DNA of 64,000 bases from Paraspadella gotoi (Eukaryota > Chaetognatha): contig CM119265.1 of the NCBI GenBank assembly GCA_051294375.1, forward strand, positions 7,202,629 to 7,266,628, given 5' to 3'. Of the stretch, positions 48,033-60,489 are shown piece by piece. The position numbers were made by a program, and so were the translations under genes. Under the pieces are notes generated by a model. The model ran no database searches. It was not told the DNA's origin and was given only the letters and a program-made list of their open reading frames with translations. How positions within the stretch are numbered: position 1 is the stretch's first letter; every line of letters starts with the position of its first letter.

Positions 48033-48654
48033 AGAGAGCGGAAGAAAAAGTGAAAAAAATTCCTCAAGAAGAAAATACATATCTGGCAAAATTGTGAGAA
48101 AAGTGGAAGAATAAAGAAGATGACGAAGACGTGAAAGGAATGAGTGGAGAAAATATCCACGGGGACGAAAAAGATAAAAATGAGGATGTCGAAGATGAGA
48201 TGAGATGAGAGAGAGAGAGATATATCATATCATTGGATATCATATGGGGTCATCTCAACCAAAGTGGCACAACCGAACGATTAAAACTTAACTCGGTTGA
48301 TATGATTATGAGTTTAAAATTTCGAGAAAGAATGAAAATTAAATCTTTTATTGGAAGGAATTTTAAAGGAGTCAGCGCTTATATTGTGAAAGCTTATGTA
48401 ACAAGAATCGGAAAGTTCACGTCGCTGTGACTTTCTTTCTTGGATGCGTTTCCCCAATATTATGTGGCTGCAAGAGTATGAAACTTAAGGACGGGAAGTA
48501 CCTTACCAGTCTGCTGAGAATTGACTAATATGAATCATGCAATAACAAAATTTTGATCATGTGATTACATTACTGCACAAATATGGTACATATGCACATC
48601 AAAGGTTTTGTGGTTCAGTTTTACCTGAGTTATGAATAATTAAAATGTAATTAG

Positions 48655-48722
48655 AACAGACAATGGACAAACTGATCGACCAACCGACAAAATGTTACTC
48701 TCTGCGCGACTAAAAACTGGGA
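48655..48722 (-). repeat. Family B interspersed repeat, small fragment
   Basis: AACAGACAATGGACAAACTG, GACCAACCGAC and GTTACTCTCTGCGCGACTAA resemble the outer end of the 26.6-kb fragment. The match is weak and short. Confidence 0.45.
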
Positions 48723-49067
48723 AAAAAAGATGACAACAATGACACATTCTAAGCAAGGATTATCAGCGAGAGTTGTCAAACAAAACGGCTGCTTTTTTGT
48801 TTTGTTTGCTTTAGTTTTTTTAGACTCCACCAGGTCGTGACATCCCGAAATTGGAGATTAGCCTCCCGGAAGCAAATAAACAATTGAGCTCAGAGAAATC
48901 GATCAAAACAAATAAAGATGAAAATTAAGCATTGTTATGATAATAATATTTATTATTATAGGTTGGATTACGTGAACCAACCGGCTCCTCTCCTATATAC
49001 CTATATATACTTATTAGATGAAATAGAATAAAAAAATATGAATAAATATAAGTAAAGTAAAATAAAT

Positions 49068-49272
49068 GGTCAGGCCAGGACCCCTGGGCTGGGATCTCGT
49101 GAAAAGTGTCACTTGTGCCGAGGTCAGCCCACGTGATTGGATCTCATTAAAAAAGGCCATTTGTTTTCGGGGCCAGCCTTCCTGGGCTGGGCTCTCCTGA
49201 CAAGTGTCACTTTTGTCGAGGCCAGCCCCCCCCCCTCCGGGCTGTGATCTCGTGAAAAGTGTCATTTGGCTT
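49068..49272. repeat. Diverged ~50-bp minisatellite, four units
   Basis: Units share GGCCAGCC, CTGGGCTGGGATCTCGTG and AAAAGTGTCACTT. Starts are near 49071, 49122, 49171 and 49220. The GC-rich units stand out from the AT-rich flanks. The open frame across it is a by-product of the repeat. Confidence 0.8.
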
Positions 49273-49609
49273 GGCTCTCTCAGTGTCATCCCATTTTCCA
49301 TTTTGAGCGAAAGCTCGAGTTTTCCGTCCCTTTTAATATACATGAATTTAATATATATAAATTGAACACAATTATTTTATTCACTGAAGACCATCCTTGT
49401 TTTATTTTTGAAATCATTGATCTTTTTTTTATCTATTAATATTTCGTTGTTTCTTTTCAAAAATTATGTAGGAATTAGGAGCAACATATTACTAAAATTC
49501 TACATCAAAGGAGTAATATTTACGTTACATAGAGAAACATAAAAATTTTAAATATAAAATAATAATTAATACTAAACATAGTGAACATACTGATTATGAC
49601 AAACGAATT

Positions 49610-49799
49610 TACCTGATCTTTTGTTATCCTACAATAGATTTCAGATGGCATGACATCTTTTGGTTCGAGGTTTATTGAAACTTTAAAGGACGACGAAAAA
49701 CAAAAGCCATTGAAGCCAATTCGAAGTATCTCACCGAGATTCTCAGTATTTAACTTAAATTTTAAGTAAATCTGAGGCAAAAACGAATTAAACTTGAAT
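49610..49799 (-). CDS. Unassigned possible internal exon
   Basis: The minus strand has an open frame of normal amino-acid composition in an AT-rich area. It includes ILRIGFNGFCFSSSFKVSIN and LEPKDVMPSEIYCRITKDQ. It is followed by a plausible donor, CAG|GTAAAT, at about 49612, and preceded by possible acceptors TTTTGCCTCAG (about 49776) or ATTTTCAAG (about 49800). No family is recognised. It may be an exon of an unknown gene or a relic of a mobile element. Confidence 0.3.
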
Positions 49800-50902
49800 C
49801 GTTCTTGAAAATTGAACAAAAATTAAAAAACTCAAGGCAACATGTAAACAGGCTTAAAGTAGACAACTTTTGCGACAAAATAAGATTTATGATTTATTAA
49901 AATGATGATTTATGATTTATTTAAATTTACCTCACGCCCCAAGTTTTCTCGGTACATAAAACATTACACCAAATTTATACGTTAGTTCATATTTCTTCCT
50001 CATTTTCGCTGTCCGGTCTGCCGGCCCTGCACTCAGTCCCATTTGATTCTTTCTTTTTTTTCGTATCGGATTTTCAAGTTCGATATTTTTTTTTTCTTGC
50101 GGGGAGAATCTCGGACGAGGCTCATCTCAAGGATACTCAATCTTCATCGACGTCATCGTCGTCATCGTCGTCTTCGTCGTCGCCTTTGTCGTCATCATCG
50201 TCAGAGTTTATTTTGGATATCGACGTCGTATTCTTTTCTTCATCGTCTGTCTGTTTATTTGGGGTTTTTTTTTTTCATTTTTAAAATCTTCATTCTTTGT
50301 AAAGTAAAAGTTATTATTTATATTCAACGATTAATTTGACATTTTCGTTGAATATAAATAAAACGTCTTTCAAACACAACGAAAGAATGGAAACACTACT
50401 ATATTCTTTCTTAAATTCTTGATTTTCCCTTTTACATGAGAAAATGGCAGATTTTGACAACACGATATAATTTTGTTAATTTGTTAATAACGACACATTA
50501 TCGACACATTTCGCGTTCATATTCAACACTTTTTTAGGCCAAGGTTTCTGATGGAACGATTATTATGTATGATGGAACCTAATAAGAGCTAAACATCTTC
50601 AGATTTATGAGTCTGTCAACCTGTCAGTCAGTCTGTCCAAAATAATCATTAATTCTTGTAGGTAAGTAAAAAAAAAAACGCTTTGATATTTAGAAAACAT
50701 ATCTTTAACAATATAATTACGCCGATTATTGGAATGATTTAATTAGAAATTTATAAACCAACATCCTACGAGTACATATTGACTCCCGTGTTAAAGGCGA
50801 CAAGCCGTGAAGATCGTTCACCGCTTCGCGTGAACGCGCCTCGCCCGCTTCAAATACTCGGCTCGAAATCCAGCAAATCCCCTTCGAGCGCGGTAGATGC
50901 GC

Positions 50903-50916
50903 GTTGCCATGGCTAC
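50903..50916 (-). promoter_or_regulatory. RFX X-box-like motif
   Basis: On minus, GTAGCCATGGCAAC fits the RFX consensus GTNRCC-N2-RGYAAC. It lies in a GC-rich patch (50760-51120) on the same strand as, and about 1.1 kb upstream of, the unassigned exon at 49.6-49.8 kb. X-boxes often drive ciliary genes, but the target is unknown. Confidence 0.25.
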
Positions 50917-51730
50917 CCAACCACTTTCGTTGGCTTGAAAACCTAGCCTTGTGCCTGGCCTCGACTAGCGAACCACGATAGTCGCCTTGACTACCGAACC
51001 ATTCGCGTTGCCTTGACTACCGGACCTCGAACGTTGTCGCGGCTGACAAACTTAATCTCCCCACGGGATTTCGACTTTGACGTCTCGGCGTCGTAGGAAA
51101 AGCTGAGCCGGAAATGCCGCGAGGCGTCCAGGCACGCGCCTAATGCCTGAATTGTTAACATTATCATTTTAAAAATTCTTACTGTATAACGTGTAAACAT
51201 GAAAGAATTGTTCGATTAATTTTGGTGTTTTTTAGAATCGACGGTTTTTTTGTAATTATTAACGTTTATATCAATCGGATTTGGATCAATAAATTTTAAA
51301 AAATCTAGTTGGAAGCTTGGTTAGTTTCTTGTTAGTTTCTTGTCGAGCTTGAACATTGATCAAGCTTTCTCTTTTAAAAAGAGACTCTTAGCGACAGAAA
51401 TCTTGATGAGCTTCTTGCGTCGCGCACCTCATGGAAAAGCTTTTGACGTTGATCCAACGAAAGGAAAAATGACAAGAAACGTTGAGGAAATCTGAATTTC
51501 TCTCTCTCTCTCTCTGTCTCTCTCTCTTTCTTTTTCTTTGTGAACTCTGATGAAATATTAGAAGAAAAAATCCCACATTTAAATCTTGAAGACCTTGACT
51601 TTGAAGTAAAATATCCCAAATCTAATCGGTTTGACATCGTGTAGAGCAATTTTTTCTCTTTTTTTATTTTTATTTATTTTTTTTTATTTTTTTTTTGAGA
51701 CTTGAATCCCCTTGCTTAGGATCCGCCTCC

Positions 51731-51755
51731 CGAGAGAGAGAGAGAGAGAAAGAGA

Positions 51756-51828
<73 letters not shown>

Positions 51829-51829
51829 G
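51731..51829. repeat. (GA)n microsatellite
   Basis: GA tract with GAAGAG and ATGAG breaks. Confidence 0.96.
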
Positions 51830-52083
51830 CAAGGGAGTTTTTCCCAAATAACCATATTTTTTATATATATATAATTTTTTATCTTTTGCAAACAAACTTT
51901 TTTATCCGCCTGTAACATTTTTTTCTACCTAATTTTAATCAGTCTTTCTCATGCGACGAATATTTTCGCCCTTCTGTTATATTTTTCTAACAAAAACTCT
52001 GAAAACCCGGGCGACTTCGTTGGTTTATTTTAATTTTTATTTAAGTTGTCATTATCCACACCCACTACTCTTCTTCTTATCCG

Positions 52084-52326
52084 CCAATGGGGACCCGCGA
52101 CCTATGCGTCACCAGGCAACGCTTCTCTCCTTTGCTATCCCATTGGTCGTTTCTTACCGTCGCCTTTCTCTATCCCTCGCGTTTTGATTGGCCGATTCGA
52201 CCCGTCTCATCTTCCCTCTCAGGGTGACCCCGACGCTCACGATTTCTATATCCGATCGTTCCCGGTCTCCCATTGGTCGACCCTGGAACCGTTGTTATTG
52301 TGAGCGGTTTCTGGTAAATCCATTGG
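52084..52326. promoter_or_regulatory. Cluster of five CCAAT boxes
   Basis: CCAAT at 52084-52088 and its complement ATTGG at 52142, 52187, 52272 and 52322 lie within 243 bp. Two share the longer context CCCATTGGTCG. The stretch is richer in C and G than its flanks. Such clusters are typical NF-Y targets in promoters, but no start codon or exon can be tied to it. Confidence 0.4.
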
Positions 52327-52347
52327 TTGATCATGATTTGTCAAATC

Positions 52348-52349
<2 letters not shown>

Positions 52350-52402
<53 letters not shown>

Positions 52403-52675
52403 GTCTATCTCTCTCTCTCTCTCACTCATCCATTTAAGAACTCCACGTGCTGCGTTGTGGCTGTAAAGCGAGCAGAAAGAAGATAGAGAGAGTGAAAGAG
52501 AGAGAGAGAGAGAGACTCTTGGGAATTCAAACAATGGCGCCCGGGATTCCACACCAATCGTAAAAGTCTTCTTTCTTCAACTGCGTTACGCGAAAAGGAC
52601 GCGATGAAGGGAGAGAGAAGCGACAGCGCGGGTTGGCTCGCTCTCTCGATTCCTCCAGCTCGCGCCTTCTTGTTC

Positions 52676-52739
<64 letters not shown>

Positions 52740-52767
52740 AAGAGAAAGAGAGAGAGAGAGAGAGAGC
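52350..52767. repeat. Opposed (CT)n and (GA)n tracts
   Basis: CT at 52350-52425, then GA at 52486-52515 and 52679-52767. The opposite orientations allow local hairpins. They directly follow the CCAAT-box cluster at 52.08-52.33 kb. Confidence 0.95.
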
Positions 52768-53219
52768 ATAGGGGATAGAGTTAGTGTAACAGAGAGAAAA
52801 ACTAGAAAAACAATGTGAGAGAAAGACTGAGAAAGATACATGAGAGAGAAAGATAGAAAGACAGAGATAATCTCAAGCAGGCCCATTTCCTCCGATTTCA
52901 TTTCTGCCTTTTTTTCTTCATCTTTTCATCTCTGGTTTTCCTCCTTCCCTCAATCCTTTCCCGGAATCGTGCCTTTCCTTCTTTGGCTTCTGTTTTATCT
53001 TCCCCCCCCCCACGCTCCCCCTTCGCCTCCCCCTCTTTCGTCCGCGCGGTCGGTCGAGTTTGTACGTACACGGTGATAGGAAACGGAGGTAGCTTTGTAG
53101 TTGTATTTGTACAATGTACATAGTTCTAGTTTGATTTTTTTCAATGGTAGTTTAAATTATCATTAGTATTCACATCGAGAATCATAATATCGATAAAGTT
53201 AACAGTATTATTGATATAC

Positions 53220-53428
53220 ATGAAAATGGTACAACCAATAATATAATGATTAGCCGTTCATTTAATAAATAAGCTATCTTGTCCCTGACTTTGGACAGGC
53301 TATGGTGATTTAAGTCCTCCATCACACAAGATAATAACATTGCAGGATCCTTTCATCTTGCAATCAAGACTCTCTCACAGTCTCGTTTATTCACTCCTAG
53401 AGCACCTGGCTTCCCTATCAATGAAGTG
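53220..53428 (+). repeat. Family A interspersed repeat copy
   Basis: Near full-length copy with the same two ends as the 21-kb copy: ATGGTACAACCAATA at the start and TTCCCTATCAATGAAGTG at the end. The inverted TATCTTG/CAAGATA pair is kept, with a small deletion between them. Confidence 0.9.
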
Positions 53429-54857
53429 TTAGTGTTAGTGTTAGCGTATTCTATTCTAACTATTGTTGATATTTTCCTGTCCCGAGGAAAATCAATTTAC
53501 TTTTTTCCTCAATCGCGAATCAATCACTCTGTACTTTTTCTCTCTTCGGATTTAAATTGAAACGGCCTTTTCTGCCCTTTCCTCTTTTTCCACGTATTTC
53601 TCCTTCTTTTTTTCCTTTTCACTTCTGCTCTTTTTTCTTTTTTTTTTCTTTTCTCCCGATGGCCTCTCTTTCTTTTCTTGGGCTTCAAATTAGGTTCCCT
53701 GTTTACCTTTCTTCTTTCCTCTACTTCTTGAGACGGAATAAAGAAAGAGGAGGGAAAGTTTCCAACGTTTTCTCTCTCGCCAAGAAAACTTTAACCATTT
53801 TTTCGACTTTAAGAAGAAAAAAAAAAGACAAACGCAAAATTAAATTTTTTCCTTCCATCCTTTTAAAAATTTATTACTCCCTCTTTTTCAAAAAAAAAAA
53901 TTATGTTTTGGCGACAGAAGGCACGTCTCTCGCTCTCCTTTTCTTGATCGATGAAATATTAGTGGCTCGTATTCCGGCGCCAAGCTCTCATTTTTAACAA
54001 AGCTTCCTTTATGATTGTAATTATAAAAACTCAGCCGCGCCGATCGTTGTCCCTTCACTTAACTTACCCGCGGCGACTTCCCCGCGGTTGGGCTCGACTA
54101 CAGACGCCCCTTTCCTTCCTTAATTTTAACTAATGGACCCTTACTTAGATCCGCGGTCGGAAGCCCCACCCAATATTTCCATAAATGCCAAGCTTCCCCT
54201 TCCGTCACGAGGTCTGGCGCCAGGAACCTTTCTCTCAATGAAAAACAGTTGGTTCTCGCCCAACGTCACCCGGGATGAATCCAACAAGGGAGAGGGTAGG
54301 CGGGGGCGGGGAGAAGAATTTTCTTGAAAAAACTGTTATCTATTTTTTTTTGGGGGGGTGCAGTAACGCATTCGTATAAATTAATTTTCAGCAACTCGTT
54401 GGACGTTAAGAAGGTCACTTTATCGCACTATTACCATGTAAACAGAGTTTAGTCAATTAAATCATTCACTATTTTTGCTTGATATCTAAATCAGTCAGTC
54501 CAACCATAAACAAATCGTTAGTTAAAATTTAAACGTTTTACAAATCGAAAACGAAAATTTAAACATACCAATGCCCAACTTTCGCCGCATGTCTGGACCT
54601 TTCTGCCTCGGATAAATTTTTCTTTCGCTACTCTGAATATACATAAGGACGGAGGGACTCCACTCGCGACGACAATGGAGCGCGATGGCGCGTGGTGGCG
54701 CTGAGACCAACGGAGCGAAATACTCGCGATGCGCCACTTATTCAAATTATGAATCGTTTATTTCCCATTAGCGGAGCCCGCGGCGCCCACGGCGCTGGGA
54801 AACCCTGGGTGGCGCCCGTAAGATATCACGAGGCGGAAGTTTCGACGCCCGCGCGAA

Positions 54858-54942
54858 GGAAATAGATCTCGAGAATAGTAGGAGAGGAGATTCGGCGGAG
54901 GGAAAGGTCGCGGGTTCGAATCTCGGGGTCGGATAAAAATTG
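54858..54942 (+). repeat. tRNA-like B-box sequence
   Basis: AGGTCGCGGGTTCGAATC is a good variable-loop/T-loop and B-box match. Upstream, TAGATCTCGAGAATAGTAGG could be a damaged D arm. The T stem has a mismatch, and the 3' acceptor GGTCGGA has no 5' partner. It is a tRNA relic or SINE head, not a functional gene. Confidence 0.4.
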
Positions 54943-55723
54943 TTTAGCTTTAACTTGAATTGGTTCACGAAAAAAAAAATAATTGAAATTGTTTTTCGCT
55001 TCGCGATGAATTTTGAATTTAGTTAAGAAATGAGACCGAAGCTCAAAGATAACACAATATACTGTCCGCTAAACAAACTTTTTCGTTTATATAAATGAAA
55101 TTTGCAAAATTACCTGTTTCACTATCTTTATTTTTTATATTTAAAAAAACCATTATTTATGATTTGAATTATAAGTTAAAATATTTTATATTATATTATT
55201 TTATATTATATTATTTTATATTATATTATTTATCTGTGCATCTACACAACTCAAGGTTAGATTACTTTCTGTTACAGTTTTCTAATATCGTACATCATTC
55301 CTGTTGGAAAATATTAATGGGAAACTCATAAAAAGAACAAAAAGGGGGATGGATATTTTTTTTGGGGGGGGGATTAAGGTTATATTGTATGATTGTTTTT
55401 ATCATAAGTGTTAAATTTTTATTTGTTACGAGATAGTCTCTCGGTTGTTTGATGCCCTTTTTATTATTGAATTCGTATTTTGTTGCTTACGAAGTATCTG
55501 ATTGATCAAGTATTTTAAAAGTCGCTCTCTGATTGGTTAGTCCTTATGATTGTACCTTAACCAAAGATATAAAAGAGATGTGCTTACCTAAAACTAAGCG
55601 GATAAGTTACCAATGATTCGTGACAGTCGGTAAGCATTTAAAATGATATTTTGTAATTTTATGGTTAAACTTAAAGTTGACTATTTTTAATAAGTTCTTT
55701 TTTTTTTTGTATCTTTAGAAATA

Positions 55724-55841
55724 GTCTCCCTTCGACTTGCTTTATGTCTCCCTTCGACTTGCTTTATGTCTCCCTTCGACTTGCTTTATGTCTCCCTTCG
55801 ACTTGCTTTATGTCTCCCTTCTACTTGCTTCACGTCTCACG
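55724..55841. repeat. 22-bp tandem repeat, five units
   Basis: Units starting GTCTCCCTTCGACTTGC at 55724, 55746, 55768, 55790 and 55812. The first four are identical, and the last has two changes. The period is not a multiple of three, so it is not a coding repeat. Confidence 0.97.
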
Positions 55842-56519
55842 CTCATGCTATGTCTACTACAATAAATATTACTAAATTTACATTCTTCGAATCTCTATAA
55901 ATAAATAGCAAGTCAGAAAACACTAGCTCGCTCACGGCGTTACGGTAAAATCCTCAATAATAAGGATAAGATTGTGATGTGTATCCGTACGTAAACTGTG
56001 TATGTGTATGTATGTGTGTGTGTAAGGAGAGTAAGGAGTACACAAGAAGAGAGAGAGAGAGAGAGAGAGAGAGATAATCTCGGTACGTTACTCGAATTTA
56101 CATTTTGGACGGAAAATCCCGTCTATCCCTTCTCTTCTTATCCCCTTCCGAATCCCTTTCTCGTTCTCCATCCTCGTTCCCCATCCCCAGCATCAACCCT
56201 TCCACATCACCTTTTAAAAAAATTCCCTAACATCGACGACAATCAAAAGTGATCGATGTTTCTCGCTCGAGATTCTCTTCCTTCCGTCACTCAACGAGTT
56301 TCGACGCCAAAACGAAAGATTTTCGATATTTGATATGTTTTTCGCCAACTCAATTTTCTTTTCTTCTCACCGGGTTTGATCTTCCGCGGATGTGATAAAT
56401 CCAAAATTATCGAGATCTAAAAAAAAATGTTTTTTTTTTATATTCCTACGTAGTTGGGAAGAGAAGAAAAAAGAAAAGAAATATAAAAGGAGAAGGGGAC
56501 GGTGGGAGTGAGGGAGATA

Positions 56520-56522
56520 GAC

Positions 56523-56563
<41 letters not shown>

Positions 56564-56660
56564 AGACGAATTCCTCTCTATTTCCCAAGCGGTCGGCGTT
56601 CCCGCCTTTGTTAGGTTTTACTTCTCACCTCTTCAACTTAACAGCCTCCCACTTCAATTC

Positions 56661-56720
<60 letters not shown>
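56520..56720. repeat. Two (GA)n tracts
   Basis: GA tracts at 56520-56562 and 56662-56720 are separated by about 100 bp of mixed sequence. Confidence 0.96.
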
Positions 56721-56722
<2 letters not shown>

Positions 56723-57635
56723 TAGATAAACATCGGTAGGAAAACAAAATGATCTGACCAAAGGCGATTAGAATTATCTATTTCCCCCGATGAAAACGTC
56801 CTTTTCTGTTTTAAAACGCTTGATAAAGACTGCTTGATGCTTAGTGCGTCGTCGCAGACAAGCAATGGTGGTTGGAAAAGTTACTATCACTTTTTTTTTG
56901 CATCTACGTAAGTGGAATAAGTTTGGGAAATGGAAAATTGAATGTGTTGAAGTAAAAACGATAGAAAAATAAAAAAAAATAAATAAAATGTAAACTACAG
57001 TTGCATCCGTCTAGAATTTCTGAGACGGCAAGCTCATGAAAAAGGAAAAAAATGAAGAGGGAGAGAAAAAAGGAGAAAGTGTAAGAGAGAGATAGAAGAA
57101 AGAAAGAAAAAAAGAAACAAAGAAAGAAAGAGGTAAAGAAAGAGAGAAAGAAAGAAAGCGAGAAATAATGTAAGAGAATGGAAAGTAGAAAGGAAAGAAA
57201 GAAAGAAATAAAATGGTCAAAAAAGGAGGAATTGATGATTCGTGAACCTCCAGTAATCGATAATCAATATCACATTTGTCATTTAAGAGTGGTCGCGCGA
57301 ATAGAAAAAAAAATGTCATTATTAATAAATGATTACATTTTATACATAAAAAGAAGGCAGACACTATTTACATTTATGGTTATGGTCTTTGAATAATAAA
57401 GAACTATTTAAAAGAATATACATTTTGCATTACTGACTATCGGATTAAATGTATAAAATTAAAATAAAATCTGGAGGTAAACGAAAACAAATCTTTAATT
57501 ATGCAAATGAGATTGAAGATGTTTTTGGGAACTTATAACCTAATAATACCTACTGATATTAACAATTTGAACGAGACTTTTCTCCTCCACTTTTCATTCT
57601 TAATGATTTTTGTTCCTAATTTTTTTCATTTTTTC

Positions 57636-57636
<1 letters not shown>

Positions 57637-57673
<37 letters not shown>

Positions 57674-57680
57674 GTTGTTT
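57637..57680. repeat. (TTG)n microsatellite
   Basis: About thirteen TTG triplets. Confidence 0.96.
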
Positions 57681-58490
57681 TTCACCGAAATTTTTGTCTC
57701 TTGAGCCGTGACCTCCTCTCCTTCTCCGCCATTACATCGCTCACTCTCCTAATCCTTCCTGGAGTTTTCCTCCATCGGTCCTTCAGTCCATCTGTCCAAT
57801 AGGGTGGAGTGATGAAAAGATTGAGCGATGGAACAATGTTTTTTTGCTGCCTTTGTATATGTAATAAAAAATAAATAAACACTTTTTAAACAAAATTGAA
57901 TAACAGTATCATAAATTGAATTTGGTTTATTTTTTTATTCCTATTAATATCCTTTAACGAAAATTGGTTTTTGATGGAACAACAATTTTATTTATATAAG
58001 AAGACATGTTTGACTCTAATAATATCAAACATATCAAACATATCAAAAATTTTGTTAAATATGTTTGATAATATTTTTATGTTAAAGACGCAAAAAAGGA
58101 TTAAAACGTTTTATCATAAAATAATTTCTATTTCAGAGCGTGAAAAAGTGGAGAATTTTGACCTTTTTATCCATTTTTGACGCTGAAGACATTTAAAATA
58201 TTTTATATTTTTGATATAACTTTTTATGAAGATTCAGAATCTTTAATAAAAAAATTGTAAAAATTATTTTGAAAATTTATTATTTTATTAGGATATTACT
58301 ATAAATATATTGTAATTAACGATACTGTTCCCCAAACCATATAAGCAAAATATTATTTGTACTCTTTAATCATACTATCTTACGTTTAAATATCCTTGTT
58401 TGTTCACTCAAATAAAATTTATGTTCCCCAGTGCTCCACTCTACTGTCCAATCATTTGTCCATCCATCAAGCTATCTCTTCTCCTTCACT

Positions 58491-58494
58491 GTCT

Positions 58495-58546
<52 letters not shown>

Positions 58547-58575
58547 TTTTTCTTTCTTTCATTCTTTCTTTCTTT
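58491..58575. repeat. (CTTT)n microsatellite
   Basis: About twenty CTTT units with one TTT and one ATT break. Confidence 0.97.
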
Positions 58576-58699
58576 GTTCCCTCCATCTCTAGTTTGGTTG
58601 TTTAATCTTCTCATTTCCAACTTCTCCTTTTCAACTTCCTTTTCCTTTTTTTAAAAATTTTTCTCTCTCTCCTTTTTTTCTAATTTCAACGGTTTCCCG

Positions 58700-58911
58700 C
58701 CTTCTCCGCTATAAATTTCCGGCGCGCTGCGCGCGCTCGTCCCCGAAGCCGCATCTACGGCGCCGCGTCGCCGCGGTTCCGGCGCCGCGAAGGCGCCCCG
58801 CGATATAACGTCGTCATCTCGGCGCGATTTTTTTTTCTCTCTCTCCCAGATCACGCGCACGCGCGCACCGTTAATCACGATAAAAAACAGTCGTGTGCGG
58901 ACGCCAATCTG

Positions 58912-58955
<44 letters not shown>

Positions 58956-59035
58956 TCTCTCTCTCGTTCACACTGGTAGGCTCGCGTCCCTGCGACGCGG
59001 CGATGACGGCGTCTTCCGCCTGCGACGCGATTTTC
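58700..59035. promoter_or_regulatory. CpG-rich block, possible promoter or 5' exon
   Basis: Dense CpG at 58718-58870 and 58980-59035 (GGCGCGCTGCGCGCGC, GGCGCCGCGTCGCCGCGG), split by a (CT)n tract. This is rare in the window and fits an unmethylated promoter or first exon. A minus-strand frame is open here but shows no domain. Confidence 0.35.
58914..58964. repeat. (CT)n microsatellite inside a CpG-rich block
   Basis: CT tract with one CTGT break, flanked on both sides by CpG-rich DNA. Confidence 0.96.
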
Positions 59036-59099
59036 AAACCTTCGGCTTCTCTTTCTCTCTCTCACCGTCTTCCGAGATGCGATTCGTATAATTGCCATT

Positions 59100-60446
59100 T
59101 AATTTCTCCTCAAACGCCAATAATTTTTCTCCTTTACGACCGATAAGATATCTCGTTTTTAAACTTTTTTGTCGCTTCTTTTTTAAAATAGAAATGGATC
59201 CGCTCATGTCTTTTTTTAATTAAAGTGTTAATGTTAAGAAGTTGCTTTTCTTTTGCATCACGTTATTGTATATTTTATCTCAATTTGATTGATGGTTTTC
59301 CGCAATGAATTAATAAAAAATATGAAATAGCTTAAATTACGCTCCTGTGCAAAAAAAAAAAAAAAAAACGCGCCAATTTATAACTTCCAGACGTTCTATA
59401 AGAACATTTTTAAAAATTATATAAGAAAAACAAATTAAAAAAAAAAGAATAAATGTGTATAAATTGTATTACAATCGATCAAGTGGTTTAGGAGATATGA
59501 AAATTTTTAAACTAGTGTTCTAAAATCAAACGGGAAAATCGACTTTTATCTAAAAGCTTCAGAATCATGGACTTGTCATTCATCGTATGTTTCAATAACC
59601 TTAAGATTATTAATGAGGGATCTGGGGCAATCCAGTTATCCAGCTATCCCTCCGGATGTCCAGTGTAATTTTTTTTTTCATTTTTAATTTACTACAAGTA
59701 ATGCAAAATATCAGAAGAAATAGGATTAGTCTTAAATCTATCAGATTTTTTTACATTCAGCTTTGCGGTAGAGTACTTCATTTTAAAAAATCACTGCCCC
59801 GAAACGGATGTTCTGATTTTAATAAACTTTATGTCAAACTTATCATCTTTCAATAAACTTAAATTCGCTTTTAAATTTTTTTTAAAAATTCAAGTATATG
59901 AGGTGATTTTTAAAGTTTGAAATAAAGTGGCGCAATTTTTTTGCACATGACTGTAAAGTAAAAATGCGAGATCGATTGAAAGCAAGTTTCGAATCGATGA
60001 AGCGTGTTAAATTTCTCATCTCTGGCAAATCTGTCTTTACAATTTTTTTCTGACAAATAAAATCCTCCGCCATTTTGCCTCATTTCGGTACATGCTTTTG
60101 ATACCTTCTCATCTTACATTAGTTTTTATAAAACAAGTTCTTTTGATTGTGATTATTATACGTTGATTTATTACATAGTATTCGGATCACTTAATAACAT
60201 TTTTGCAGATTAAGGGCCGCCGAGCGTTGTAAACTGATAAAAAGAGTTCAACCTGTAAATACAGTACTATAAAATGTAATTTCTTTAATTTTCTTAATCA
60301 GTGATTCATAATAACCGAGTTATGTAAATGAAATGTAAAAACTTTGTTCCTCTTTCACGTTTTGCCAGATTGCCTTTGAAAACAGAAACCAGAGTAATCA
60401 TCGCAAAAGACAGAAACAAAACAAAAACATTTATTGGGAAATAAAA

Positions 60447-60489
<43 letters not shown>

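Larger units (their letters stand above)
46479..49067. other. No confident gene
   Basis: Purine-rich low-complexity DNA with GA/CAGA tracts and a family B fragment. A minus-strand segment at 47.29-47.48 kb (LATLFKLLDHNSIDSLLSDI, then VVKPVNPRRPHDNALTR) has protein-like composition but no splice context or known motif. Confidence 0.5.

Noticed and set aside
49014-49343. 109-codon minus-strand frame with repeated MTLFTRSQP
   Set aside because: The repeated peptide reflects the ~50-bp minisatellite; no independent coding evidence.
55724-55841. Possible CRISPR array
   Set aside because: The 22-bp units are contiguous with no spacers, and the window is animal DNA; it is an ordinary tandem repeat.
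57011-57364. Minus-strand frame with possible membrane segments
   Set aside because: Composition is driven by GAAA-type purine repeats on the plus strand.
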